Positions 16,759 to 23,489 of a DNA stretch of 64,000 nucleotides are shown piece after piece. Position 1 is the first letter of the stretch, and each line of letters starts with the position of its first letter. The translations under genes were made by a program, and so were the position numbers. Origin of the DNA: Cryptosporangium phraense (GTDB lineage: Bacteria; Actinomycetota; Actinomycetes; Mycobacteriales; Cryptosporangiaceae); assembly GCF_006912135.1 (NCBI RefSeq), contig NZ_VIRS01000015.1, forward strand, positions 62,001-126,000, in the 5' to 3' direction. The notes under the pieces are model-generated. The model did no database searches, was not told the origin of the DNA, and worked only from the letters and a program-made list of their open reading frames with translations.

Positions 16759-16790
16759 TTGCATCCGATACCTGGGTACAGGCTTACCGT
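16759..16790 (+). promoter_or_regulatory. MerR-type promoter/operator (20-bp spacer with dyad), leaderless
   Basis: TTGCAT (16759-16764) and TACCGT (16785-16790) are separated by 20 bp. CCTG-GGTA-CAGG (16771-16782) is a dyad in the spacer. Over-long spacers with a central dyad are the hallmark of promoters activated by MerR-family proteins. The ATG at 16797 starts 6 nt after TACCGT, so the transcript should be leaderless. The operon contains a merR gene, which fits autoregulation. Confidence 0.6.
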
Positions 16791-16796
16791 CCGGGT

Positions 16797-17102
16797 ATGA
16801 CGAAATGGCCGGCTCCGGAGTGCACGCTGCCGACGGCCGAAAGGCCGTTCCGGGTGGCGGAGTTCGACGCGCTGCTCCGGACGGCGCGGCAGACCGAACG
16901 AGTCACCAAGGCACACGGCCGGGTTCTGCTCGCCGAGCGGGCCCGGGCGCGGGCGGAGGACCTGACCGCCCGCGAGACGGAGTGCTGTTCGTTCTTCCGC
17001 TTCAGGTTCCGGTCGGCTCCGAGCGGATTCTGGCTGGACATCACGGTGCCCGACGAACAGGTAGCCGTGCTCGACGCGTTGCTGGGACCGGCCGAGTCGT
17101 GA
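16797..17102 (+). CDS. Small Cys-Cys protein preceding merR (unknown function)
   Basis: The 101-residue soluble protein has a Cys in PAPECTLP near the start, a helical middle rich in Arg, Ala and Glu, and a conserved-looking TARETECCSFFRFRF block followed by a short beta-rich end (WLDITVPDEQVAVLDALL). The Cys pair resembles a metal- or thiol-binding site. The stop overlaps the merR start by GTGA. I recall similar small proteins beside actinobacterial MerR genes but know no proven function. The start ATG 16797 agrees with the leaderless promoter. Confidence 0.75.
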   Translation: MTKWPAPECTLPTAERPFRVAEFDALLRTARQTERVTKAHGRVLLAERARARAEDLTARETECCSFFRFRFRSAPSGFWLDITVPDEQVAVLDALLGPAES

Positions 17103-17506
17103 CCGGCACCCTGCGGACCAGCGAGCTGGCCGCGGCCGCCGGAGTGAACACGCAAACGCTGCGGTACTACGAGCGGCGGGGCCTCCTCGCGTCACCGGAC
17201 CGAACACCCGGCGGCCACCGGATGTACCCGCCCGAGACGGTCACCGCGCTGCGGCTCATCAAGGTCGCGCAGCGACTCGGATTCACGCTGGACGAGGTCG
17301 CGGACCTGCTCGAGGTGGGGCGGCGCCGGTCCCGCGGGCTGCAATCCCGGGCGCGCGCCAAGCTCGCCGAGCTGGACGAGCGGATCCAGGACCTGCAGAC
17401 GATCCGGTCGACGCTGGCCGAGGCGCTCGAAGCCGGCTGTGACGACCTGGCCGAGTGCGCGAGCAGTTCGCGCTGCCCGCTCCCGTTCCCCGACGCGCCT
17501 ACCTAG
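17099..17506 (+). CDS. MerR-family metal-responsive regulator
   Basis: The 135-residue protein has an N-terminal winged helix (TSELAAAAGVNTQTLRYYER, RTPGGHRMY) and a dimerisation helix. Its C-terminal metal loop contains GCDDLAEC and SSRCPLPF. At the position where Hg, Zn and Pb sensors carry a Cys in the dimerisation helix, this protein has Ser (RRRSRG), as CueR does for monovalent Cu/Ag/Au. With neighbouring copper genes, a Cu(I)-type sensor is the best guess, but the family alignment is by eye. It probably controls its own operon through the dyad at 16771-16782. Confidence 0.85.
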   Translation: MTGTLRTSELAAAAGVNTQTLRYYERRGLLASPDRTPGGHRMYPPETVTALRLIKVAQRLGFTLDEVADLLEVGRRRSRGLQSRARAKLAELDERIQDLQTIRSTLAEALEAGCDDLAECASSSRCPLPFPDAPT

Positions 17507-17582
17507 CAGCCGCCGGACCCCCTCGGGCGACTCGCGCGGGGTTCACCGTGGACTGTCGGTGGGGTCTGGCATGATCCTCGGC

Positions 17583-18158
17583 ATGACGAGCCCGGGACTG
17601 CTGCGCGAGGCGCGCGCCCTCGTGTTCGTCCTCGTGTGCCTGAGCTTGTCGGTGACGTTGCACGGCTGGGCCCACGGCCAGTTGCCATCGGTGCTGGCCC
17701 TGCTGGCCGGCACCGGACTCATCGCGCCGGTCGCGATGGTGCTCACCGGGCGCCGTCGCGGCCTGCCGGTGATCGCCGGTGGGCTCGCGGTGACGCAGGC
17801 CGGCCTGCACGGGCTGTTCACGCTCGTCCCGTCGGGGGTCCCGTCGGGCGGGGCGCACGCGATGATGTCGATGCCGAGCGCCGGCACGATGCTCGCGGCG
17901 CACGTCCTGGCCGGGAGCCTCACGGCGCTGTGGCTGTACGCCGGTGAGGTCGCGGTCTGGCGCCTGGTGCGCTGGTTCGCGCGCCGGGTGCCCGCTCTGG
18001 GCGTTCTGTTCGCGCTGGTTGCCCGCCGCCTGTTGGCTCCTGCGCCGCGACGGTTCCGTCCTCGTCTGGCCGAGTTCGCGGCTCCGCCGCCCGAGCCGAC
18101 GTGGCTACGCAGCACCTCCCGCCGAGGCCCGCCCCGCCTTCTCCCCGCGCCCCACTAG
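17583..18158 (+). CDS. Small His/Met membrane protein, paralogue B (unknown function, metal-region)
   Basis: This 191-residue paralogue of 10294-10842 has four hydrophobic stretches, SVTLHGWAHG, QAGLHGLFTLV, an extracytoplasmic HAMMSMPSAGTM segment rich in Met and His, AGEVAVWRLVRW and a basic tail. Met/His clusters of this kind are typical of Cu(I) handling at membranes. It starts 76 bp after merR, with ATG 17571 and 17583 both possible. The shared TCTGGCATGATC upstream sequence suggests the same leaderless start as in paralogue A. Like paralogue A it is followed by a repeat island and then metal genes. Confidence 0.7.
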   Translation: MTSPGLLREARALVFVLVCLSLSVTLHGWAHGQLPSVLALLAGTGLIAPVAMVLTGRRRGLPVIAGGLAVTQAGLHGLFTLVPSGVPSGGAHAMMSMPSAGTMLAAHVLAGSLTALWLYAGEVAVWRLVRWFARRVPALGVLFALVARRLLAPAPRRFRPRLAEFAAPPPEPTWLRSTSRRGPPRLLPAPH

Positions 18159-18696
18159 CCCGCCCTGCCCGCGCGCTCACGCCGGGAGCGACGCCGACCG
18201 TCCGAACTTCGCTCACGCGGAGCGACGCCGACAGTCCGCCCGCCGCTCAGGACAACCGCCCGTAAGGGCGACTGTCCGGACGGACGTGCGGCCGTGCGGA
18301 TGGACGTCCGCACGGACGCCCGATGCTCGAGTGGACGTCGCACGGACCGCACTGCACGCGCCGACGCGCGTGCCGTAGGCGTGGTGCATGCACCGCAGAC
18401 GTTGGTGCGCGCGCCACGACGTCGGCGCCGGCCGCATCGGCCGCTGCTGGGGCCGCGTGTGCACGCTCCAGGCCGACGAAGGCAGCGCACGCTCACGGAC
18501 AGGACGCACGCGCTCCGCACCTGAACGAGGTATGTCCTCGACAGGGTCGGGACGCACGCGTCCGGCGCCCGCGGAGTGCACGCGCTGCGCCTGGGTGGGA
18601 CGTACGCGCTCCGGCCCGCGGAGTGCACGGGCGCTCCGTGCCGGCGAGACGCACGTGCGTCGCTCGCGGTCTGTGCTCGGTCCGAACTCGGCCGGC

Positions 18697-18792
18697 GCAC
18701 GCACCGCACGCGCCGTAGGCGCACGCACCGCACGCGCCGTAGGCGCACGCACCGCACGCGCCGTAGGCGCACGCACCGCAGGCGCTGTGGGC
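18697..18792 (+). repeat. 24-bp tandem repeat, four copies
   Basis: GCACGCACCGCACGCGCCGT+AGGC repeats at 18697, 18721 and 18745 identically, and a fourth copy (18769) carries three changes. There are no spacers. Confidence 0.85.
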
Positions 18793-18955
18793 GCACGCGC
18801 CGCCGTCGCGGACACGCTGACGCGAACGCATGCGACGCCGCTCGCGGGTCGCGTGCATCGCGTGGTGCGACGGGCGAATCGCGGGCGTGGCCTGAGCACA
18901 TCGCGCAGCGCAGGTGCATCACGGGCAGCGCAGATGCGGAGTCCGCAGCCCAGGT

Positions 18956-19048
18956 GCTGCGGACGCAGCGCACCGACAGTGGGTCTAGCTCGTTCGGCGC
19001 GCTGGCGGGCGCTGCGGACGCAGCGCACCGACAGTGGGTGTAGCTCGT
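18956..19048 (+). repeat. 38-bp direct duplication (period 55 bp)
   Basis: The segment starting GCTGCGGACGCAGCGCACCG and ending in TAGCTCGT(T/C)CGG occurs at 18956 and again at 19011 with two or three differences. Confidence 0.8.
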
Positions 19049-19060
19049 CCGGCCGCTCGC

Positions 19061-19112
19061 GGGCGCTGCGAGCGGGCGCTGCGAGCGGGCGCTGCGAGCG
19101 GGCGCTGGCGAT
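19061..19112 (+). repeat. 13-bp tandem repeat, four copies
   Basis: GGGCGCTGCGAGC begins at 19061, 19074, 19087 and 19100; the last copy is imperfect. Confidence 0.85.
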
Positions 19113-19294
19113 GCCGGCGGGAGGCACCTCCGAGCCGCGCGGCGGCGCGGGATTCGCCCGCTCACCCAGGGACGCACGCATCCCCCTGCGCCAGGCCCCC
19201 GCTCCCCCGCGCCGGCCACGCGCCTCGCCGAGATGCCGTGCACCGACACAACGACCGAATCAGGCAAATCATAACCTCCCGAGAGGAACCCTCC

Positions 19295-19864
19295 ATGTTC
19301 TCCATCCGCAAGACCCGCCTAGCCGCCCTCACCGTCACCCTCGCCACCGCGGGCCTCCTCACCTCCGCCTGCACCACCTCCCCCGACACCGCCACAACCA
19401 CCCCCACGGCCACCCCCTCGGTCAAGGCCACCGCCGAAGCGGCGCTCTCCATCACCGACCCCTGGATCAAGGCCACCGACACCGGCATGACCGCCGCCTT
19501 CGGCACGCTCGTCAACCACACCGACCAGCCGCTCACGATCGTCGGCGCCACCTCTTCCCTCTCCGTCATGGAGCTCCACGAGATGGTCATGCAGGACGGC
19601 AAAATGATCATGCAACCGAAGAAGGGCGGATTCGTCCTGCCGGCCAAGGGCACCCACGAGCTCTCTCCGGGCGGCGACCACCTGATGTTCATGTCGGTCA
19701 CCTCCCCGATCAAGGCGGGCGACGAGGTCACGGTCACGCTCGAGCTGTCCGACGGCACGAAGTTCCCGTTCACGGCGGTCGGCAAGCCGTTCTCGGGCGC
19801 CGAGGAGAGCTACGCCCCCGACGCCGGCATGCCCATGGGCTCCGACCCGACCCCGTCGGCATGA
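19295..19864 (+). CDS. PCuAC-type periplasmic copper chaperone lipoprotein (ECuC-like)
   Basis: The 189-residue protein has a signal peptide with lipobox LLTSAC (Cys about residue 27), a short Thr/Pro linker, and a PCuAC (DUF461) cupredoxin-like domain. The Cu(I)-binding His/Met set is present: MELHEM, a Met-rich DGKMIM stretch and GDHLMFM, spaced as in the family's H-M-x10-M-x21-H-x-M pattern. It acts on the outer face of the membrane, delivering copper to enzymes. It overlaps the DyP gene by ATGA. In Streptomyces lividans the related ECuC works with Sco and the peroxidase DtpA in copper delivery. Confidence 0.93.
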   Translation: MFSIRKTRLAALTVTLATAGLLTSACTTSPDTATTTPTATPSVKATAEAALSITDPWIKATDTGMTAAFGTLVNHTDQPLTIVGATSSLSVMELHEMVMQDGKMIMQPKKGGFVLPAKGTHELSPGGDHLMFMSVTSPIKAGDEVTVTLELSDGTKFPFTAVGKPFSGAEESYAPDAGMPMGSDPTPSA

Positions 19865-21021
19865 ACTACGTCCGCATGAGCAGGCGCGGCCTGCTCACCG
19901 GGGGCGCCGCCGCGGTCGGCGGCGCCCTCGTGGGCGTCGCCACCAGCGACGCGCTCCAACAACAGAAACAGCAACCACAGCAACAGCCCTACGGCCGGCA
20001 GACCGAACCGTTCCACGGCAACCGCCAAGCCGGCATCGACACGCCCCCACAGGCCGCCGCGTCCTTCCTCGCGTTCACCCTCCACCGGGACACCGACCGC
20101 GATGCGATCGGACGCATGCTCCGCCTGCTCACCGACGACGCGGCCCGCCTCACCGCGGGCCGCCCCGCGCTCGGCGACACGGACGCGGACCTCGCCCGGA
20201 CCCCGGCCCGCCTCACGGTCACGGTCGGCTTCGGCCCCGGCCTCTACCGGGCGGCCGGCCTCCGGTCCCCGGTGGCGGCGCTCCCCGCGTTCCCGATCGA
20301 TCGCCTGCAACCGCGCTGGACCGGCGGTGACCTGCTCCTGCAGGTCTGCGCGGACGATCCGACCGCGGTCGCCCACGCCCAGCGCATGCTGGTCAAGGAC
20401 GCGCGTCCGTTCGCGGCCGTCCGCTGGGTGCAACGAGGCTTCCGACGCGGACGTGGCGTCGAAGCCGACGGCGCCACCCACCGCAACCTGCTGGGCCAGC
20501 TCGACGGGACGGCGAACGTCCGCACGCCGCCCGGGGCGATCTGGGCCGGGGACGCCACGACGCTCGTCGTCCGGCGGATCCGCCTGGAGATCGAGACGTG
20601 GGACAAGCTCTCGCGCACCGACAAGGAGCTGGCGGTCGGCCGCAAGCTCGACACCGGGGCTCCGCTCACCGGCGGGAAGGAACACGACGAGCCCGACTTC
20701 AGCGCGGTGGACTCCGTCGGCCTGCCGGTCATGCCGGACTTCGCGCACGTCACCCGGGCGCACGTGAGCGACGAACGGATCCGCATCCTCCGACGTCCGT
20801 ACAGCTACGACGGCGAGCCGGACGCCGGCGGGGTGCCCGACAGCGGCCTGATCTTCGCGTCGTACCAGGCCGACGTCGGTGCGCAGTACCTGCCGATCCA
20901 GCGCCGGCTGGCCGAGCAGGATCTGCTGAACCAGTGGACGACGCCGATCGGCTCGGCGGTGTTCGCGATCCCGCCCGGGTGCGCCGAGGGCGGCTGGATC
21001 GGCGAGCAGGTGCTGACGTGA
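19861..21021 (+). CDS. Tat-exported Dyp-type haem peroxidase (DtpA-like)
   Basis: This 386-residue protein opens with a twin-arginine signal, MSRRGLLTGGAAAVGG. The DyP fingerprint LLGQLDGTANVR carries the distal Asp of G-x-x-D-G, and the proximal haem His lies in DFAHVTRAHVSD. The C-terminal RRPYSYDGE and LIFASYQAD are also typical. It couples by ATGA to PCuAC upstream and by GTGA to CopC downstream. A Tat DyP in a copper operon matches Streptomyces DtpA, needed for maturation of the copper oxidase GlxA; the same role here is inferred. Confidence 0.93.
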   Translation: MNYVRMSRRGLLTGGAAAVGGALVGVATSDALQQQKQQPQQQPYGRQTEPFHGNRQAGIDTPPQAAASFLAFTLHRDTDRDAIGRMLRLLTDDAARLTAGRPALGDTDADLARTPARLTVTVGFGPGLYRAAGLRSPVAALPAFPIDRLQPRWTGGDLLLQVCADDPTAVAHAQRMLVKDARPFAAVRWVQRGFRRGRGVEADGATHRNLLGQLDGTANVRTPPGAIWAGDATTLVVRRIRLEIETWDKLSRTDKELAVGRKLDTGAPLTGGKEHDEPDFSAVDSVGLPVMPDFAHVTRAHVSDERIRILRRPYSYDGEPDAGGVPDSGLIFASYQADVGAQYLPIQRRLAEQDLLNQWTTPIGSAVFAIPPGCAEGGWIGEQVLT

Positions 21022-21518
21022 GGGCCCTGCTGGTCATCGTCATCGCGGTCGCCGGAACGCTGCTCGGGATCTCGCCGGCCCGCGCGCACTCGGACGTCAC
21101 CGGCAGCACGCCGGCCGCGTCGAGCACCGTCACCGTGGCTCCGACGGAGGTCACGCTGACGTTCACCGGGCCGATCCGGGGTCAGTTCAGCACGGTCGTG
21201 GTGACCGGGCCGGGCGGGGCCCGGTTCGGCACCGGCGCGGCGCGGGCGGTCGACCGGACGCTGCACCAGGCGGTGCGGCCGCTGGTGGGCGGGGAGTACA
21301 CCGTGGCCTGGCGGGTCGTGTCCGGCGACGGTCACCCCCTCCAGGGTGTCTTCCGCTTCACCGCCGACCTGCCCGGAGCCCCGGCCGCGCCGCCGGCGGC
21401 GGCACCGTCCGAGCCCGACGACGGAACCGGGCTGTTCCTGGCCGCCGCCGTCGCCGGCCTGCTGGTCGTAGGAATCGGCATCGTCGCTCTGGCCCGGACG
21501 AGACGCAAGAAGCACTGA
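21018..21518 (+). CDS. CopC-domain copper-binding protein with C-terminal membrane anchor
   Basis: The 166-residue protein has a Sec signal ending at ARA, so the mature protein begins HSDVTGSTPA with the N-terminal Cu(II)-binding His. A CopC beta-sandwich follows, with the second ligand region VSGDGHPLQG. A Pro/Ala linker, one transmembrane helix (residues about 138-160) and a RRKKH tail end it. No CopD domain is fused. The GTGA overlap with the DyP gene makes it the last gene of the copper operon. Confidence 0.92.
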   Translation: MRALLVIVIAVAGTLLGISPARAHSDVTGSTPAASSTVTVAPTEVTLTFTGPIRGQFSTVVVTGPGGARFGTGAARAVDRTLHQAVRPLVGGEYTVAWRVVSGDGHPLQGVFRFTADLPGAPAAPPAAAPSEPDDGTGLFLAAAVAGLLVVGIGIVALARTRRKKH

Positions 21519-21536
21519 CGGGCCTCGGCGCCGGCC

Positions 21537-21995
21537 TCATTCCCCCCGGCCGGCGCCGAGCCCCGCGTCGTACGTCTCGCGATGCTCGAGCACGTCGTCC
21601 ATGTGCGTCTCGGCCCACGACTTCAACCCGCGCATCACCTGGTACAGCGACAACCCCAGCTCGGTCAGCTCGTACGTCACCGAAACCGGCACCGTCGCCA
21701 CCGCCGTCCGGGTCACCAGCCCGTCCCGCTCCAGGTTGCGGAGCGTCTGGGTGAGCATCTTCTGACTCACCCCGGCGATCAGCCGGGACAGCTCCGAGTA
21801 CCGCATCGACCGCGGCTCCCCCGCGCAGCCGGTCTCGAGCTGGTGCGAGCCGTCGCTCCCGAGCGCGGCCAGCACGAGGTGCACCCACTTGTCGGACAGC
21901 CGGTCGAGCAGCGCCCGGCTGGGGCACACGGCGAGGAAGGCGTCGTACTGGAGCTTGCTCTGCGCTCTCTTCTGCGCCGCCGTGGTCGTCGCCAT
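21537..21995 (-). CDS. HxlR-family transcriptional regulator
   Basis: The 152-residue winged-helix protein has the HxlR pattern: CPSRALLDRLSDKWVHLVL, then RYSELSRLIAGVSQKMLTQT, and RNLERDGLVTR for the wing. Its Cys (AVCPSR) is at the usual redox/ligand-sensing position. It is divergent from the aldo-keto reductase at 22110, with two palindromes between them. It ends 18 bp from the CopC stop (convergent). Start ATG 21995. Confidence 0.9.
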   Translation of the reverse strand: MATTTAAQKRAQSKLQYDAFLAVCPSRALLDRLSDKWVHLVLAALGSDGSHQLETGCAGEPRSMRYSELSRLIAGVSQKMLTQTLRNLERDGLVTRTAVATVPVSVTYELTELGLSLYQVMRGLKSWAETHMDDVLEHRETYDAGLGAGRGE

Positions 21996-22003
21996 GCCCG
22001 CCT

Positions 22004-22037
22004 CACTCGTGAGTGACTTACGCACTCTGAAGTGCGT
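22004..22037. promoter_or_regulatory. Two palindromes, probable HxlR operators
   Basis: CACTC-GT-GAGTG (22004-22015) and ACGCACT-CTGA-AGTGCGT (22020-22037) lie back to back just upstream of the HxlR start, in the gap to the divergent reductase. ACTC/GAGT and ACT/AGT half-sites are related. They are the only strong dyads in the gap. Confidence 0.6.
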
Positions 22038-22109
22038 ACTTCCCGATGGAGAGTTACGCGTCGATAGTGACCTAGGAACCGCTACGACGAAACCCAAGAG
22101 GCATTCCGA

Positions 22110-22976
22110 ATGACCGCAACTCCGCTTCCCGGCGGCACCTGGACGCTCGGCGACCTGACCGTCACCCGCTTCGGCTACGGCGCCATGCAGCTGGCCGGCC
22201 CCGGCGTGATGGGTCCGCCCGCCGACCGGGACGGCGCGCTCGCCGTCCTCCGCGCCGTCGTCGAGTCCGGCATCACGCACATCGACACGGCCGACGCGTA
22301 CGGGCCGCACGTCACGAACGAGCTGATCCGCGAAGCGCTGCGGCCCTACCCGCCGGAGCTCCACCTCGTGACCAAGGTCGGCGCGCACCGGGACGCGGAC
22401 GGCGGCTGGCCGCCGGCCCGCGACCCGGAGAGCCTGCGCCGGGCCGTCCACGACGACCTCGGACGGCTCGGCCTCGACGTGCTCGACGTCGTCAACCTGC
22501 GGCTCGGCAACGCGCTGGGGCCCGTCCCGGGCTCGGTGGCCGAGGCGTTCGGGACGCTCGTCGAGCTCCAGCGGCAGGGGCTGATCCGGCACCTCGGCGT
22601 GAGCAACGTGACGCCCGAGCAGGTCGTCGAGGCGCAGTCGATCGCCCCGATCGTCTGCGTCCAGAACGCCTACAACCTCGCGCACCGCGACGACGACGAG
22701 CTGATCGACGGGCTGGCGTCCCAGGGCGTCGCCTACGTGCCGTTCTTCCCGCTCGGCGGGTTCGCTCCGCTCCAGGCGGCGGAGCTCTCGGCGGTGGCCG
22801 ACCGGCTGGGCGCGACGCCGATGTCGGTGGCGCTGGCCTGGCTGCTGCGGCGCTCGCCGAACATCCTGCTGATCCCCGGCACCAGGTCCCTGGCGCACCT
22901 GCGCGAGAACATCGCCGGCGCGGCCCTCGTCCTCTCGGACGAGGACCTCGCCGACCTGGACAAGATCGGCCGCTGA
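22110..22976 (+). CDS. Aldo/keto reductase
   Basis: This 288-residue TIM-barrel oxidoreductase has the AKR motifs GYGAMQLAGP, IDTADAYG (catalytic Asp and Tyr), LVTKVG (catalytic Lys), GVSNVTPEQV and IPGTRSLAHLRENI (NADPH site). The usual strand-4 His is replaced by Asn (RLGNALG), which occurs in some AKR groups. The HxlR gene is divergent and probably regulates it in response to a reactive carbonyl or quinone, as in similar HxlR/oxidoreductase pairs. Confidence 0.9.
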   Translation: MTATPLPGGTWTLGDLTVTRFGYGAMQLAGPGVMGPPADRDGALAVLRAVVESGITHIDTADAYGPHVTNELIREALRPYPPELHLVTKVGAHRDADGGWPPARDPESLRRAVHDDLGRLGLDVLDVVNLRLGNALGPVPGSVAEAFGTLVELQRQGLIRHLGVSNVTPEQVVEAQSIAPIVCVQNAYNLAHRDDDELIDGLASQGVAYVPFFPLGGFAPLQAAELSAVADRLGATPMSVALAWLLRRSPNILLIPGTRSLAHLRENIAGAALVLSDEDLADLDKIGR

Positions 22977-22984
22977 GGCCGGCC

Positions 22985-23004
22985 GACCGGCCGAAAGGCC
23001 GGTC
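22985..23004. terminator. Stem-loop between convergent genes
   Basis: GACCGGCC-GAAA-GGCCGGTC is a perfect 8-bp stem with a GNRA-type loop, 8 bp after the reductase stop and 11 bp before the UspA stop. It could end transcription from both sides, though no T-tract is present. Confidence 0.6.
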
Positions 23005-23015
23005 AGCCGGGCCGG

Positions 23016-23489
23016 TCAGTCCCCCGGCGCCGGCCGGACGATCAGCACGTCACACTCCGCACCCTTCGTCACCTCCAACGCGACGCTCCCCAGCAACCGC
23101 TCGGCCAGCGACCGCTCGTGCCGGGCCCCGACGACGATCAGCTGGGCCCCGCGGTCGGTCGCCGTCGACAGCAGCGCGGCCGCGGGCTCCCCGTCGACCA
23201 GCAGCGCGGCCGAGATCGTCGCGTTCTCGCCCTGCGCGACCGCTACCGCCGCCGCGATCGCCTCACTGGCCGCGGCCCGTCCGAGCACCTGCCCGACCCG
23301 GGTGTCGCCGCCCAGCGTGGCCACGTTCTTGGCCTCGGCTCGCCGGGACAGGTCGGCGAACGCGCACACGATCACCAGGTCGGCGTCCTCCCGGGCGGCC
23401 AGCCAGGCCGCCCTGGCCACGGTCGGCCCGGCCAGTTTCGACCCGTCGGTCCCGACGACGACCACCCGGTAGTCCGTCAGCCCGCTCAT
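23016..23489 (-). CDS. Universal stress protein (UspA domain)
   Basis: The 157-residue protein has one Usp domain: VVVVGTDGSKLAG at the N-terminus and the ATP-binding G-x2-G-x9-G-S region in VVGARHERSLAERLLGSVALEV. It ends with CDVLIVRP. The ATG overlaps the MFS stop by 4 bp, so it is translated with the transporter. Start 23489. Confidence 0.9.
   Translation of the reverse strand: MSGLTDYRVVVVGTDGSKLAGPTVARAAWLAAREDADLVIVCAFADLSRRAEAKNVATLGGDTRVGQVLGRAAASEAIAAAVAVAQGENATISAALLVDGEPAAALLSTATDRGAQLIVVGARHERSLAERLLGSVALEVTKGAECDVLIVRPAPGD

Larger units (their letters stand above)
18159..19294 (+). repeat. GC-rich repeat island 2 (no convincing gene)
   Basis: About 1.1 kb between paralogue B and the PCuAC gene consists of degenerate short repeats: GAGCGACGCCGAC/GTCCG units (18174-18240), ACGCACG/GCGCCG words, and three clean tandem arrays listed separately. 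The open frames encode Arg/Thr/Ala/His simple sequence in every frame on both strands. I see no domain and do not call a protein. The last 40 bp are less GC-rich (CAGGCAAATCATAACCTCCC) and carry the GAGAGGAA ribosome binding site of the next gene. Confidence 0.78.

Noticed and set aside
13448-17098. Very long plus-strand frame ending in merR (1352 codons)
   Set aside because: It is antisense to PepSY-end, two membrane proteins, methyltransferase and cbtBA; only its last 135 codons, from GTG 17099, are a gene.
18697-18792. CRISPR-like regular repeats
   Set aside because: The 24-bp units are directly joined with no spacers, and no cas genes are in the window.
18388-19294. Open frames through island 2, including one continuous with PCuAC
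   Set aside because: PCuAC has its own start with signal peptide and GAGAGGAA at 19281-19288; upstream residues are repeat-derived Arg/Thr/Ala.
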